Below the pieces are notes generated by a model. The model ran no database searches, was not told the origin of the DNA, and saw nothing but the letters and a program-made list of their open reading frames with translations. DNA of 64,000 bases, taken from NCBI GenBank assembly GCA_047602365.1, contig JASGHM010000001.1:558001-622000 (forward strand), in the 5' to 3' direction. Of the stretch, positions 52,908 to 62,090 are shown piece by piece. The translations under genes and the position numbers were made by a program. How positions within the stretch are numbered: position 1 is the stretch's first letter; each line of letters begins with the position of its first letter. Source of the stretch: Piscinibacter sp047602365. GTDB taxonomy: Bacteria > Pseudomonadota > Gammaproteobacteria > Burkholderiales > Burkholderiaceae_C.

Positions 52908-52914
52908 GCGTGGC

Positions 52915-53799
52915 ATGCCGCTGACCCGCCTGTACGACGTGGCCGCCCCGGCCAAGCTGAACCTGTTCCTGCACGTGATCGGCCGCCGCCCGGATGGCTA
53001 CCACCTGCTGCAGTCGGTGTTCGTGCTGATCGACTGGTGCGACACGCTGCACTTCGAGCGCCGCGGCGACGGCCGCCTGACCCGCCACGATCTTGGCCCC
53101 GCGCTGCCGGCCGACGACCTGTGCCTGCGCGCCGCCCGGCTGCTGCGCTCCGAGAGCGGCACGACGCTGGGCGCCGACATCTCGATCGACAAGCGGGTGC
53201 CCTGGGGCGCCGGCATGGGTGGCGGCAGCTCCGACGCCGCCAGCACGCTGCTGGCGCTGAACCGCCTGTGGGGCCTGAACTGGCCACGCGGGCGGCTGGC
53301 GACCCTCGGCCTGCAGCTGGGCGCCGACGTCCCCTTCTTCATCGGCGGGCGCAACGCCTTCGTCGAAGGCATCGGCGAGCAGCTCACGCCGCTGCCGCTG
53401 CCGCCGGCCTGGCTGGCGGTGCTCAAGCCCGCTGCGGCGATCGAGACCCGTGCGATCTTCGGCAGCCCGCTGCTGGTACGCGATACCGAAGCTGTTATAC
53501 TTGTGGGCTTTCTTGCAGACACGGCTGGCAACATGCGCCGTGTGCTCGACGGATTCGGCCGCAACGACCTGCAGCCCCCCGCCGAAGCGCACTGTGCCGA
53601 GGTGGCCACCGCCCTGGAGATCCTGCAGCGCCGCTTCGGCAACGCCAGGATGACCGGGTCGGGCAGCGCGGTGTTCGCAAGAGCAGGCACGGGCGCCGAA
53701 CCCATGGCGACAATGCCGGCGGATCTTCCGCCGGGGTGGGTGGGGCGCATGTGCCGCAGCCTGGAGCAGCATCCGCTCGTCGGTTGGGCTCCGGACTGA
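52915..53799 (+). CDS. ispE: 4-diphosphocytidyl-2-C-methyl-D-erythritol kinase
   Basis: A GHMP kinase of the MEP pathway. The protein has 294 residues. The start MPLTRLYDVAAPAKLNLFLH is standard, the phosphate loop is PWGAGMGGGSSDAA near 97-110, and MTGSGSAVFA is the third motif. It lies 7 bases after lolB and is followed by tRNA-Gln. The pathway serves ispB here and could supply the IspH of the 4.9-13.3 kb cluster. Confidence 0.96.
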   Translation: MPLTRLYDVAAPAKLNLFLHVIGRRPDGYHLLQSVFVLIDWCDTLHFERRGDGRLTRHDLGPALPADDLCLRAARLLRSESGTTLGADISIDKRVPWGAGMGGGSSDAASTLLALNRLWGLNWPRGRLATLGLQLGADVPFFIGGRNAFVEGIGEQLTPLPLPPAWLAVLKPAAAIETRAIFGSPLLVRDTEAVILVGFLADTAGNMRRVLDGFGRNDLQPPAEAHCAEVATALEILQRRFGNARMTGSGSAVFARAGTGAEPMATMPADLPPGWVGRMCRSLEQHPLVGWAPD

Positions 53800-53839
53800 G
53801 ACCGGTTGAAGGTTCGGCGCGAAAGCGACGGACCGGTGT

Positions 53840-53916
53840 AGGGGAGTCGCCAAGTTGGTTAAGGCATCGGATTTTGATTCCGACATGCGAGGGTTCGAGT
53901 CCTTCCTCCCCTGCCA
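53840..53916 (+). tRNA. tRNA-Gln (TTG)
   Basis: A 77-base cloverleaf with encoded CCA. The acceptor AGGGGAG pairs with CTCCCCT, with G as discriminator. The anticodon stem TCGGA/TCCGA encloses TTTTGAT, so the anticodon is TTG. The T arm has GGTTCGAGTCC. It lies between ispE and prs, a usual betaproteobacterial order. Confidence 0.93.
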
Positions 53917-53985
53917 AATCTCCTGACGGATCGAGTGGATCCGTCCCGGTGCGCAACGAGCCCGGCAAGACCTGACGGAGCGATC

Positions 53986-54948
53986 GTGCTGTTCAACACC
54001 GTGCTGTTCACCGGCAACGCCAACCCGGCGTTGGCTCAGGAAATCGCCACGCACCTGGGCATCGAGCTCGGCAAGGCCAAGACCGGCCGCTTCTCCGACG
54101 GCGAAGTCGACATCGAGATCGAGCAGAACGTCCGCGCCCGCGACATCTTCGTGGTGCAGCCGACCTGCGCGCCGACCAACGAGAACCTGATGGAGCTGTG
54201 CATCATGGTCGACGCGCTCAAGCGCGCCTCGGCCAGGAGAGTCACCGCCGTCATCCCCTACTTCGGCTATGCACGCCAGGACCGCCGCCCGCGCTCCACC
54301 CGCGTGCCGATCAGCGCAAAGGTCGTCGCCAACATGCTGGAAGCGGTCGGCGTCGAGCGGCTGCTGACGATGGACCTGCACGCCGACCAGATCCAGGGCT
54401 TCTTCGACATCCCGGTCGACAACATCTACGCCTCGCCGGTGCTGCTGGCCGACCTGCAGAGCAAGCGCTACAGCGACCTGGTGGTGGTGTCGCCCGACGT
54501 CGGTGGCGTGGTGCGCGCCCGCGCGCTGGCCAAGCAGCTCGGCTGCGACCTGGCCATCATCGACAAGCGCCGCCCGAAGGCCAACGTCTCCGAGGTGATG
54601 CACGTCATCGGCGAGATCGAGGGCCGCAACTGCGTGATCATGGACGACATGATCGACACCGCCGGCACGCTGGTGAAGGCGGCCGAGGTGCTGAAGGAGC
54701 GCGGCGCGAAAAGCGTCTACGCGTACTGCACGCACGCGGTGTTCTCCGGCCCGGCGATCGAGCGCATCAAGGGCTCGGCGCTCGACGAAGTCGTCATCAC
54801 CAACACCATTCCGCTGAGCGACGCCGGCAAGGCCTGTTCCAAGGTGCGCCAGCTGTCGGTCGCTTTCCTGTTCGCCGAAACGATCCGCCGCATTTCCGAC
54901 GGCGAGTCGGTCACGTCCCTGTTCGCGGAGCAAAACGCGAACTTCTAG
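53986..54948 (+). CDS. prs: Ribose-phosphate pyrophosphokinase
   Basis: Makes PRPP for nucleotides, histidine (HisG substrate) and tryptophan. The protein has 320 residues from a GTG at 53986, preceded by GGAG; the open frame extends further up without family residues. FTGNANPALAQEIATHLGIE, RDIFVVQPTCAPTNENLMEL and the PRPP loop VIMDDMIDTAGT are present. Confidence 0.96.
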   Translation: MLFNTVLFTGNANPALAQEIATHLGIELGKAKTGRFSDGEVDIEIEQNVRARDIFVVQPTCAPTNENLMELCIMVDALKRASARRVTAVIPYFGYARQDRRPRSTRVPISAKVVANMLEAVGVERLLTMDLHADQIQGFFDIPVDNIYASPVLLADLQSKRYSDLVVVSPDVGGVVRARALAKQLGCDLAIIDKRRPKANVSEVMHVIGEIEGRNCVIMDDMIDTAGTLVKAAEVLKERGAKSVYAYCTHAVFSGPAIERIKGSALDEVVITNTIPLSDAGKACSKVRQLSVAFLFAETIRRISDGESVTSLFAEQNANF

Positions 54949-54997
54949 CCGAGGAGCCTGGTCGCGGGCCCTCTTGTTTCACCCCACTGGAGTCACC

Positions 54998-55642
54998 ATG
55001 AAATTCGTCGCCTACGAGCGCAAACTGCAGGGCACCGGAGCGAGCCGCCGCCTGCGCAATGCGCAAAAGGTGCCTGGCATCGTCTACGGAGCCGGCACGC
55101 CCAGCATGATCGAGCTCGATCACAACGCGCTGTTCTTCGCGCTGAAGAAGGAAGCCTTCCACTCGTCCGTCCTCGAGATGGAACTGGGCGGCAAGAGCGA
55201 GCAGGTCATCCTGCGCGACTACCAGATGCACGCGTTCCGTCCGATCGTGCTGCACATCGACTTCCAGCGCGTCGACGCGACCACCAAGGTCACGAAGAAG
55301 GTGCCGCTGCACTTCATCAACGAAGAGAACTCGCCGGCGGTGAAGACCGACAAGTGTCTGGTCAACCACGTGGTCACCGAACTGCTGATCCAGTGCCTGG
55401 CCTCGCAACTGCCCGAGTTCCTGACCGTCGACCTGTCCAATCTGGCCAAGGGCCAGTCGCTGCACGTCAGCGACCTGAAGCTGGCCGACGGCATCAAGGT
55501 CGTCACGCACGGCAAGAAGGACCCGGTGATCGTGTCGGTGTCGATGCAGGCCGCCGAGGAAGAAGCCGCGCCGGCCCCGGTCGCCGCGCCGGCCGCTGCC
55601 CCGGCCAAGGCCAAGAAGGACGAGAAGCAGAACAAGAAGTGA
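54998..55642 (+). CDS. rplY: 50S ribosomal protein L25, long CTC-type
   Basis: Binds 5S rRNA. The protein has 214 residues: an L25 domain (about 1-90; GIVYGAGTPSMIELDHNALF) and a CTC-type beta domain, then an Ala/Pro/Lys tail. The ATG at 54998 was chosen over the open frame from 54974. A terminator at 55680 lies after it. Confidence 0.96.
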   Translation: MKFVAYERKLQGTGASRRLRNAQKVPGIVYGAGTPSMIELDHNALFFALKKEAFHSSVLEMELGGKSEQVILRDYQMHAFRPIVLHIDFQRVDATTKVTKKVPLHFINEENSPAVKTDKCLVNHVVTELLIQCLASQLPEFLTVDLSNLAKGQSLHVSDLKLADGIKVVTHGKKDPVIVSVSMQAAEEEAAPAPVAAPAAAPAKAKKDEKQNKK

Positions 55643-55679
55643 GTCCTGCGGAGGCGCGCCTGCGCGCCTCCCCCTTCGG

Positions 55680-55703
55680 AGCCCCGCCTCGGCGGGGCTT
55701 TTT
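55680..55703 (+). terminator. Rho-independent terminator after rplY
   Basis: AGCCCCGCC pairs with GGCGGGGCT around TC, followed by TTTTC. It would separate rplY from pth, which starts at 55734. Confidence 0.88.
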
Positions 55704-55733
55704 CATGCCCGAACGACACCGATAATCCGCCGC

Positions 55734-56342
55734 ATGATCCGATTGCTGGTCGGCCTGGGCAACCCGGGCGCCGAATACGAAGCGACCCGGCACAACGCCG
55801 GCTTCTGGTTCATCGACGAGGTGGCGCGCGCGCTGAAGGTCTCGCTCGTGCCCGAGCGCAGCTACTTCGGCCTGGCGGCACGGGCGAACACCGCCGGCGG
55901 CCCGGTCTGGCTGCTCGAGCCGATGACCTACATGAACCTGTCGGGCAAGTCGGTCGCCGCGCTGGCGCGCTTCTTCAAGATTGCGCCGGAGGAGATCCTC
56001 GTCGCCCACGACGAGCTGGACCTGCTGCCCGGCCAGGTCAAGCTCAAGCTCGGCGGCAGCCATGCCGGCCACAACGGGCTGAAGGACATCCACGCCCAGC
56101 TCGGCAGCGCCGACTACTGGCGGCTGCGCCTGGGCATCGGCCACCCGGGCGTGAAGGCCGAGGTGGTCAACTACGTGCTCAAGAAGCCTTCGGCCGAACA
56201 TCGTGACGCGATCGACAAATCGATCGCGCAGTCGCTCGCCGCGCTCGACCTGCTGTTGGCTGGCGAGATGGAAAAGGCGATGATGAAGATCCACGCCAAG
56301 CCGCCGCGCCCCAAACCGCCTCGCCCGGAGCCCGCACCATGA
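55734..56342 (+). CDS. pth: Peptidyl-tRNA hydrolase
   Basis: Recycles peptidyl-tRNA that has dropped off ribosomes. The protein has 202 residues. The catalytic His is in EYEATRHNAGFWFIDEV; MTYMNLSGKSV and HDELDLLPGQVKLKLGGSHA, then GHNGLKDI, are standard. The C-terminal 15 residues are Pro/Arg-rich. Its stop overlaps the next ATG (ATGA). Confidence 0.96.
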   Translation: MIRLLVGLGNPGAEYEATRHNAGFWFIDEVARALKVSLVPERSYFGLAARANTAGGPVWLLEPMTYMNLSGKSVAALARFFKIAPEEILVAHDELDLLPGQVKLKLGGSHAGHNGLKDIHAQLGSADYWRLRLGIGHPGVKAEVVNYVLKKPSAEHRDAIDKSIAQSLAALDLLLAGEMEKAMMKIHAKPPRPKPPRPEPAP

Positions 56343-56734
56343 CCCACTGGCCCGCTGCCTTGCTGCTCGCCCTCATCGGCACCACGGCACAGGCGGCCGG
56401 GCCGGTCTACCGCTGCGGCTCGAGCTACTCGCAGACGCCCTGCCCGGGCGGCACGCTGGTGGAGGCCGGCGACCCTCGCACCGCCGCCCAGCGCGCCGAG
56501 GCCCGGCGCATCGCCGCAGGCGAGCGCACGGCCGCGCGAAAGGCGGAGCAGGAACGCCTGGCCACCGAGAAGAAGCAGCGCAAGGAGCCGGCCATCGCGT
56601 CGCTGGGGCCGTCGTCGGCAGCGTCGGCGGCCACGGAATCCGGCAAGAACGCCGGCAAGGACAAGTCGAAGCGCAAGGCGAAGGGCAAGGACGAGCCGTT
56701 CACGGCCGTCGCCCCGGACAGCAAGAAGAAGTAG
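56339..56734 (+). CDS. Exported DUF4124-like protein
   Basis: A 131-residue protein. The signal peptide covers about 1-19 (ALLLALIGTTAQAAG). The short DUF4124-like part is VYRCGSSYSQTPCPGG, with two Cys residues that could form a disulfide. The remainder is a charged coiled region rich in Lys, Glu and Ala. It is coupled to pth by an ATGA overlap. The function is unknown. Confidence 0.8.
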   Translation: MTHWPAALLLALIGTTAQAAGPVYRCGSSYSQTPCPGGTLVEAGDPRTAAQRAEARRIAAGERTAARKAEQERLATEKKQRKEPAIASLGPSSAASAATESGKNAGKDKSKRKAKGKDEPFTAVAPDSKKK

Positions 56735-56737
56735 TCG

Positions 56738-57004
56738 CTACTTCGACGCAGGCGCGGCCTGCAGCTGCAGACGCCGGTACTTCTCCCACAGCGTCTCCTT
56801 CGTCTCGATGCGCGTCGGGTCGACCGGGATGCAGGCGACAGGGCAGACCTGCACACACTGCGGCTCGTCGAAGTGGCCGACACACTCGGTGCAGCGCTCC
56901 GGATCGATCTGGTAGATCTCCGGGCCCAGCGAGATCGCCTGGTTCGGGCACTCGGGCTCGCAGACGTCGCAGTTGATGCACTCGTCGGTGATCAGCAGGG
57001 CCAT
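56738..57004 (-). CDS. YfhL family 4Fe-4S dicluster ferredoxin
   Basis: A small electron carrier with 88 residues. Two cluster motifs are CINCDVCEPECPNQA and CTECVGHFDEPQCVQVCPVA; the second has the long spacing typical of YfhL/Alvin-type ferredoxins. It lies 23 bases after coaD on the same strand. Confidence 0.94.
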   Translation of the reverse strand: MALLITDECINCDVCEPECPNQAISLGPEIYQIDPERCTECVGHFDEPQCVQVCPVACIPVDPTRIETKETLWEKYRRLQLQAAPASK

Positions 57005-57027
57005 GGCGTTGTCACGTTCCTCTTCGC

Positions 57028-57531
57028 TCAGCTCTCGGCCGACTTCACGCGGTCGTGCAGGCGGTCGAGCACCGAGGGTGACACGAACTTCGAGACATCA
57101 CCGCCCAGAGTGGCAATCTCGCGCACGAAGGTGCCGGAGACGAACTGGTACTGGTCGCTGGGCGTCAGGAACAGCGTCTCGACGTCGGGCATCAGCTGGC
57201 GGTTCATGCCGGCCATCTGGAACTCGTACTCGAAGTCGCTGACCGCACGCAGGCCGCGCACCACCACCTTGCCGCCGTGGTTGACGACGAAGTCGCGCAG
57301 CAGGCCGCGGAAGGCCATCACCTCGACGTTCGGGTACTTGGACGCCAGCTCGGTGGCGATCTCCAGGCGCTCGGCGATGGTGAACATGGTGCGCTTGTGG
57401 TGACCGGCGGCCACCGCGAGGATCAACCGCTCGAACAGCCGGCTGGCGCGGCGCATCAGGTCTTCGTGGCCCAGCGTCATCGGGTCGAAGGTGCCCGGGT
57501 AGACGGCGGTGAGTCGGGTCGTGGAGGTCAA
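57028..57531 (-). CDS. coaD: Phosphopantetheine adenylyltransferase
   Basis: The fourth step of CoA synthesis. The protein has 167 residues from a TTG at 57531, preceded by AGAGGA; no ATG is in a suitable place. The nucleotide-binding T/HxGH is VYPGTFDPMTLGHEDL, and GLRAVSDFEYEFQMAGMN and the SGTFVREIA end are typical. rsmD lies 47 bases upstream. Confidence 0.94.
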   Translation of the reverse strand: MTSTTRLTAVYPGTFDPMTLGHEDLMRRASRLFERLILAVAAGHHKRTMFTIAERLEIATELASKYPNVEVMAFRGLLRDFVVNHGGKVVVRGLRAVSDFEYEFQMAGMNRQLMPDVETLFLTPSDQYQFVSGTFVREIATLGGDVSKFVSPSVLDRLHDRVKSAES

Positions 57532-57578
57532 GGCGCGGTCCTCTCGTGGCGTCTTTTCCGGCGCAGTGTAGCCGCGCC

Positions 57579-58166
57579 TCAAGCCTCGCTTGCAGCTCGT
57601 AACAAGTGGGCGTGCACCGTTCCGGCGCGCAGATGCCGATGGACCGCCAGTCCGAGCGGTGCCAGCCGGTCCGCAACGAACTCGCGGTCGGCCTCGAGGT
57701 AGACGTACCCGTCGGGCACGACCAGGCGGGCGGCGGCGGCCAGCGCCGGCTCGAACAGCGCCGCGTCGAAGGGCGGATCGATGAAGACCAGCTCGAAGCG
57801 CTGCGCCGCGCACGACGCCATCCAGCCCAGTGCATCGGTGCACTCGATACGCAGCGCGCTCGCCTTCAGGCGCTCGCGCGACTGGTGCAGGCTGGCCGCC
57901 AGGGCGCGGTCGCGTTCCAGCAACAGCACCTCGCTGGCGCCGCGCGAGGCCGCCTCGAAGCCGAGCGCGCCGGAGCCGGCGAAGGCGTCGAGGCAGCGCC
58001 AGCCGTCGAGATCGCCCCCCAGCCAGTTGAACAGCGTCTCGCGCACGCGGTCGGGCGTGGGCCGCAGACCGGGCTTGTCGGCCACCGGCAGCTTCGATCG
58101 TTTCCACTGCCCGCCGATGATGCGGACCTCGCGCGGCAAGGCCGCCGCGCCCTGACGGGGTTTCAC
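57579..58166 (-). CDS. rsmD: 16S rRNA (guanine-966-N2)-methyltransferase RsmD
   Basis: Methylates G966 of 16S rRNA. The protein has 195 residues from a GTG that overlaps the hisF stop (GTGA). RIIGGQWKRSKLPVAD, LRPTPDRVRETLFNWLG, CLDAFAGSGALGFEAASRGA and FIDPPF (catalytic D-P-P-F) are present. hisI or hisE would often follow hisF here, but rsmD does. Confidence 0.95.
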   Translation of the reverse strand: MKPRQGAAALPREVRIIGGQWKRSKLPVADKPGLRPTPDRVRETLFNWLGGDLDGWRCLDAFAGSGALGFEAASRGASEVLLLERDRALAASLHQSRERLKASALRIECTDALGWMASCAAQRFELVFIDPPFDAALFEPALAAAARLVVPDGYVYLEADREFVADRLAPLGLAVHRHLRAGTVHAHLLRAASEA

Positions 58167-58942
58167 TGCCGCACCGGGATGCCGTCGCGCGCCAGCAGCG
58201 CCTTGGCCTGGCCGACGGTGAACTCGCCGTAGTGGAAGATGCTGGCGGCCAGCACCGCGTCGGCGCCGCCGACGCGGATGCCTTCGGACAGGTGCTCCAG
58301 CGCACCGACGCCGCCCGAGGCGATCACCGGCACGCTCACCGCGTCGCTGACCGCGCGGGTCAGTTCCAGATCGAAGCCGATCTTGGTTCCGTCGCGGTCC
58401 ATGCTGGTCAGCAGGATCTCGCCGGCGCCATGCTCGGCCATCTGCCTGGCCCAGCTCACGGCGTCGAGGCCGACGTTCTTGCGCCCGCCATGCGTGTAGA
58501 CGTCCCAGCCGGGGCCACGCGCGGCGAGCTCGTCGCCGTGGCGCTTCTTCGCGTCGATCGCCACCACGATGCACTGCGCGCCGTACTTGGCCGAAGCGTC
58601 GAGGATCACCTGCGGGTTGGCCACCGCCGCCGAGTTGAAGCTGACCTTGTCGGCGCCGGCGTTGAGCAGGCGCCGCACGTCGTCGACCGTGCGCACGCCG
58701 CCGCCCACGGTCAGCGGGATGAACACCTGCGAAGCCACCGCTTCGATGATGTGCAGGATCAGGTCGCGCCCGTCGCTGGTGGCGGTGATGTCGAGGAAGG
58801 TCAGCTCGTCGGCGCCCTGCTCGTTGTAGCGCGCGGCGATCTCGACCGGATCGCCGGCATCGCGCAGTTCGACGAAGTTGACACCCTTGACGACTCGGCC
58901 TCCGGTGACGTCGAGGCAGGGGATGATGCGTTTGGCCAGCAA
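58163..58942 (-). CDS. hisF: Imidazole glycerol phosphate synthase cyclase subunit HisF
   Basis: Forms IGP and AICAR from PRFAR with ammonia from HisH. The protein has 259 residues. It starts with TTG at 58942, fixed by the conserved MLAKRIIPCLDV. The catalytic Asp residues are in CLDVTGGRVVKGVNF and the late LLTSMDRDGTKIGFD. It lies 4 bases after hisA. Confidence 0.96.
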   Translation of the reverse strand: MLAKRIIPCLDVTGGRVVKGVNFVELRDAGDPVEIAARYNEQGADELTFLDITATSDGRDLILHIIEAVASQVFIPLTVGGGVRTVDDVRRLLNAGADKVSFNSAAVANPQVILDASAKYGAQCIVVAIDAKKRHGDELAARGPGWDVYTHGGRKNVGLDAVSWARQMAEHGAGEILLTSMDRDGTKIGFDLELTRAVSDAVSVPVIASGGVGALEHLSEGIRVGGADAVLAASIFHYGEFTVGQAKALLARDGIPVRQ

Positions 58943-58946
58943 GGCT

Positions 58947-59693
58947 TCAGCCCTCGCCGTTGAGTTCGTCGGCGCGCGCCTGCGCCGCGGTGAAGTCGAG
59001 ATCGCCGGTGTAGATCGCGCGGCCGCAGATCACGCCTTCGATGCCTTCGGATTCCACCGCGCAGAGCTTCTCGATGTCGGCCAGGTTCGACAGCCCACCG
59101 GAGGCGATCACCGGGATCGTCAGCGCCTGCGCCAGCTTGACCGTCGCTTCGATGTTGATGCCGCTGAGCATGCCGTCGCGGCCGATGTCGGTGTAGATCA
59201 CGCCCTCGACGCCGTAGTCCTGGAACTTCTGCGCCAGGTCGACCACCTCGTGGCCGGTCAGCTTGCTCCAGCCGTCGGTGGCGACCTTGCCGTCCTTGGC
59301 GTCCAGCCCGACGATGATGTGGCCGCCGAAGGCCGAGCAGGCGTCGTGCAGGAAGCCGGGGTTCTTCACAGCGGCGGTGCCGATGATGATGAAGCTAAGC
59401 CCGTCGTCGAGGTAGCGCTCGATGGTGTCGAGGTCGCGGATGCCGCCGCCGAGCTGCACCGGGATCTGATCGCCGACCTCGGCGAGGATGGCCTTGATCG
59501 CCCCTTCGTTGACCGGCTTGCCGGCGAATGCGCCGTTGAGGTCGACCAGGTGCAGCCGCCGGGCACCGGCGTCGACCCAGCGCCGCGCCATCGCGGCCGG
59601 GTCCTCGCCGAAGGTGGTGGATGCGTTCATGTCGCCCTGCTTGAGGCGGACACACCGACCGTCTTTCAGGTCAATCGCGGGGATCAGCAGCAT
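58947..59693 (-). CDS. hisA: ProFAR isomerase HisA
   Basis: Isomerises ProFAR to PRFAR. The protein has 248 residues. MLLIPAIDLKDGRCVRLKQG and IYTDIGRDGMLSG carry the catalytic Asp residues (near 8 and 130). It is a sibling of HisF in fold. 69 bases separate it from hisH, the longest gap in the his run. Confidence 0.96.
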   Translation of the reverse strand: MLLIPAIDLKDGRCVRLKQGDMNASTTFGEDPAAMARRWVDAGARRLHLVDLNGAFAGKPVNEGAIKAILAEVGDQIPVQLGGGIRDLDTIERYLDDGLSFIIIGTAAVKNPGFLHDACSAFGGHIIVGLDAKDGKVATDGWSKLTGHEVVDLAQKFQDYGVEGVIYTDIGRDGMLSGINIEATVKLAQALTIPVIASGGLSNLADIEKLCAVESEGIEGVICGRAIYTGDLDFTAAQARADELNGEG

Positions 59694-59762
59694 GGCCGAA
59701 GGGGCTGGTGGGGAAGGAAGAGGAGGACACCCGAGGAGGTGGTGGTGTGCAGGGGAAAGCCG

Positions 59763-60410
59763 TCACGGATTCCAGTGCAGAAAATTGCGGTACAGCGCGA
59801 GGCCATGCTCGGCGCTCTTCTCGGGGTGGAACTGCGTTGCAAAAATGTTATCGCGCCCCACCGCGCAGGTAAAGCGGCCGCCGTAGTCGGTCTCGCCGAG
59901 GCTGTGGCGCGGGTCCGACGGGCGGGCGTGGAAGCTGTGCACGAAGTAGAAGTACGCGTTGTCCGGCACGCCGGCCCAGACCGGGTGCGCGTGCACCTGG
60001 ATGACCTGGTTCCAGCCCATCTGCGGCACCTTGTAGCGGCTGCCGTCGGGCTGCAGCCGGCCTTCCAGCTGGAAGCGCACCACCTCGCCAGGGATCAGGC
60101 CCAGCCCGTCAGTGGGCCCTTCCTCGCTGCGCGCCAGCAGCATCTGCATGCCGACGCAGACGCCCATCATCGGCTTGCGCGCCGCGGCATCGAGCACCGC
60201 CTCCTGCAGGCCGGAGTCGCGCAACTCGCGCATGCAGTCGGGCATCGCCCCCTGCCCCGGCAGCACGATGCGCTCGGCGGCGAACACTTCCTCGGGCCGC
60301 GAGGTGACGATCACGTCGAAGCCGCTGCCATCGGCCACGTGCATCACCGCCTGCGACACCGAGCGCAGGTTGCCCATGCCGTAGTCGACCACGGCGACCA
60401 TCTTGCTCAT
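59763..60410 (-). CDS. hisH: Imidazole glycerol phosphate synthase glutaminase subunit HisH
   Basis: Releases ammonia from glutamine for HisF. The protein has 215 residues. The nucleophile Cys is in GVCVGMQMLLARSE, and the His-Glu pair is in ATQFHPEKSAEHG. VVDYGMGNLRSVSQA starts it. It lies 1 base after hisB. Confidence 0.96.
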   Translation of the reverse strand: MSKMVAVVDYGMGNLRSVSQAVMHVADGSGFDVIVTSRPEEVFAAERIVLPGQGAMPDCMRELRDSGLQEAVLDAAARKPMMGVCVGMQMLLARSEEGPTDGLGLIPGEVVRFQLEGRLQPDGSRYKVPQMGWNQVIQVHAHPVWAGVPDNAYFYFVHSFHARPSDPRHSLGETDYGGRFTCAVGRDNIFATQFHPEKSAEHGLALYRNFLHWNP

Positions 60411-60411
60411 G

Positions 60412-61011
60412 TCAGAGCGAGCCTTTCGTCGAGGGGATCACCCCGGCCGAGCGCGGGTCGATCGTCAGCGCCATGCGCAGCGCGCGGCCGAAGGCCTTGA
60501 ACACCGTCTCGGCCTGGTGGTGCGCGTTCTCGCCCTTCAGGTTGTCGATGTGCAGCGTCACCAGCGCGTGGTTGGCGAAGCCCTGGAAGAACTCGTAGGT
60601 CAGCTGGGTGTCGAAGCCGCCGACCATGCCGGCCTTGAATGGAACGTCCATGTGCAGCCCCGGGCGGCCCGAGAAGTCGACCACCACGCGCGACAGCGCC
60701 TCGTCCAGCGGCACGTAGGCGTGGCCGTAGCGCGTCAGCCCCTTCTTGTCGCCGACCGCCTGGGCCACCGCCATGCCCAGCGTGATGCCGACGTCCTCCA
60801 CCGTGTGGTGGCCGTCGATGTGCAGGTCGCCCTGAGCGGCGATGTCGAGGTCGATCAGCCCGTGGCGAGCGATCTGGTCGAGCATGTGGTCGAAGAAGCC
60901 GATGCCGGTGGCGAGATTGGCTTCGCCCGTGCCGTCGAGGTTGATCCGCGCGCGGATCTGCGTTTCCTTGGTGTTGCGGGTGACGTCGGCCGTTCTGGTG
61001 GAGGTCGTCAT
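60412..61011 (-). CDS. hisB: Imidazoleglycerol-phosphate dehydratase HisB (single domain)
   Basis: Dehydrates IGP. The protein has 199 residues, the single-domain form without the phosphatase part found in E. coli. FFDHMLDQIARHGLIDLDI and DGHHTVEDVGITLG carry the metal His residues. The start overlaps the hisC stop (ATGA). Confidence 0.96.
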   Translation of the reverse strand: MTTSTRTADVTRNTKETQIRARINLDGTGEANLATGIGFFDHMLDQIARHGLIDLDIAAQGDLHIDGHHTVEDVGITLGMAVAQAVGDKKGLTRYGHAYVPLDEALSRVVVDFSGRPGLHMDVPFKAGMVGGFDTQLTYEFFQGFANHALVTLHIDNLKGENAHHQAETVFKAFGRALRMALTIDPRSAGVIPSTKGSL

Positions 61012-62090
61012 AGGCTGGCCCTCAGGGCATCGATCATCAGGGTGTTCTCCTCCGGCGTGCCCACGGTCAGCCGCAGGCAGTTGCTCAGCAGCGGGTGCAG
61101 ACCGGCGATGTGCTTGACCAGCACACCGCGCTGCTTCATGCCCTCGAAGGCACGCTTCGAGTCGGGCACGCGCACCAGGATCATGTTGGCCTCGCTGGGG
61201 AAGGCCTTCACGCCCGGCATCGTGGTCAGCGCCTTCTGCAGCCGGGCGCGCTCGTCGCGCAGGATCGCCGCCTGGCGCGCGAACTCGTCGGCATGTTCGA
61301 GCGCGAACAGCGTCGCCTCGGCGTTGAGCACGCTGATGTTGTAGGGCGGGCGCACTTTGTCGACCTCGTCGATCAGCGCCGCCGCGCCGGCCATGTAGCC
61401 CAGGCGCACGCCGGCCAGGCCGAACTTGGACAGCGTGCGCATCACCAGCACGTGCTCGTGCTGGCCCAAACGCTGCATCCAGGTGCGCGACGAGAACGGC
61501 TGGTAGGCCTCGTCGAACACCACCAGGCCGTTCTGCCGGCCCACCGCGGCGACGATGCGCTCGATCACGGCGTCGTCGAACAGGTTGGCGGTCGGGTTGT
61601 TCGGGTAGGCCAGGTAGGTGATGGCCGGGCGGTGCTGCTCGATGGCGGCCAGCATCGCCACCTCGTCGAGCTCGAATTCGGCGGTCAGCGGCACGCCGAC
61701 GAACTTCAGGCCCTGCAGCCTGGCCGACATCTCGTACATCACGAAGCCGGGCAGCGGCGCGAGGATGGTCGCCCCGGGCACGTCGCAGGCCAGCGCCAGC
61801 AGGCTGATCAGCTCGTCGGAGCCGTTGCCGAGCATCAGCTTGCAGCCCGGGGGCGGCTTCACGTGCTCCGTCAGCGCCGCGATCACGTCAGCTACGCACT
61901 GCGTCGGGTAGCGGTTGATCGCCACACGGCCAAGGCGTTCGCCCAGCTCACGCTGCAACTCGGGCGGCAGGCGGAACGGGTTTTCCATCGCGTCGAGCTT
62001 GACGAAGCCCGCGCTCGGCTGGATCGCGTAGCCGTGCATGGACTGCACGTCCTGGCGGATCACACGCTGCAAACGCTCTTCGAGGCTCAT
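61008..62090 (-). CDS. hisC: Histidinol-phosphate aminotransferase HisC
   Basis: A PLP aminotransferase with 360 residues. The PLP Lys is in TLSKFGLAGVRLGYM, and MLGNGSDELISLLALACD and YPNNPTANLFD are typical. The start ATG at 62090 shares one base with the hisD stop. Confidence 0.95.
   Translation of the reverse strand: MSLEERLQRVIRQDVQSMHGYAIQPSAGFVKLDAMENPFRLPPELQRELGERLGRVAINRYPTQCVADVIAALTEHVKPPPGCKLMLGNGSDELISLLALACDVPGATILAPLPGFVMYEMSARLQGLKFVGVPLTAEFELDEVAMLAAIEQHRPAITYLAYPNNPTANLFDDAVIERIVAAVGRQNGLVVFDEAYQPFSSRTWMQRLGQHEHVLVMRTLSKFGLAGVRLGYMAGAAALIDEVDKVRPPYNISVLNAEATLFALEHADEFARQAAILRDERARLQKALTTMPGVKAFPSEANMILVRVPDSKRAFEGMKQRGVLVKHIAGLHPLLSNCLRLTVGTPEENTLMIDALRASL

Noticed and set aside
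60412..61011. hisB as a truncated bifunctional gene
   Set aside because: Single-domain HisB is the usual form outside enterobacteria and related groups.
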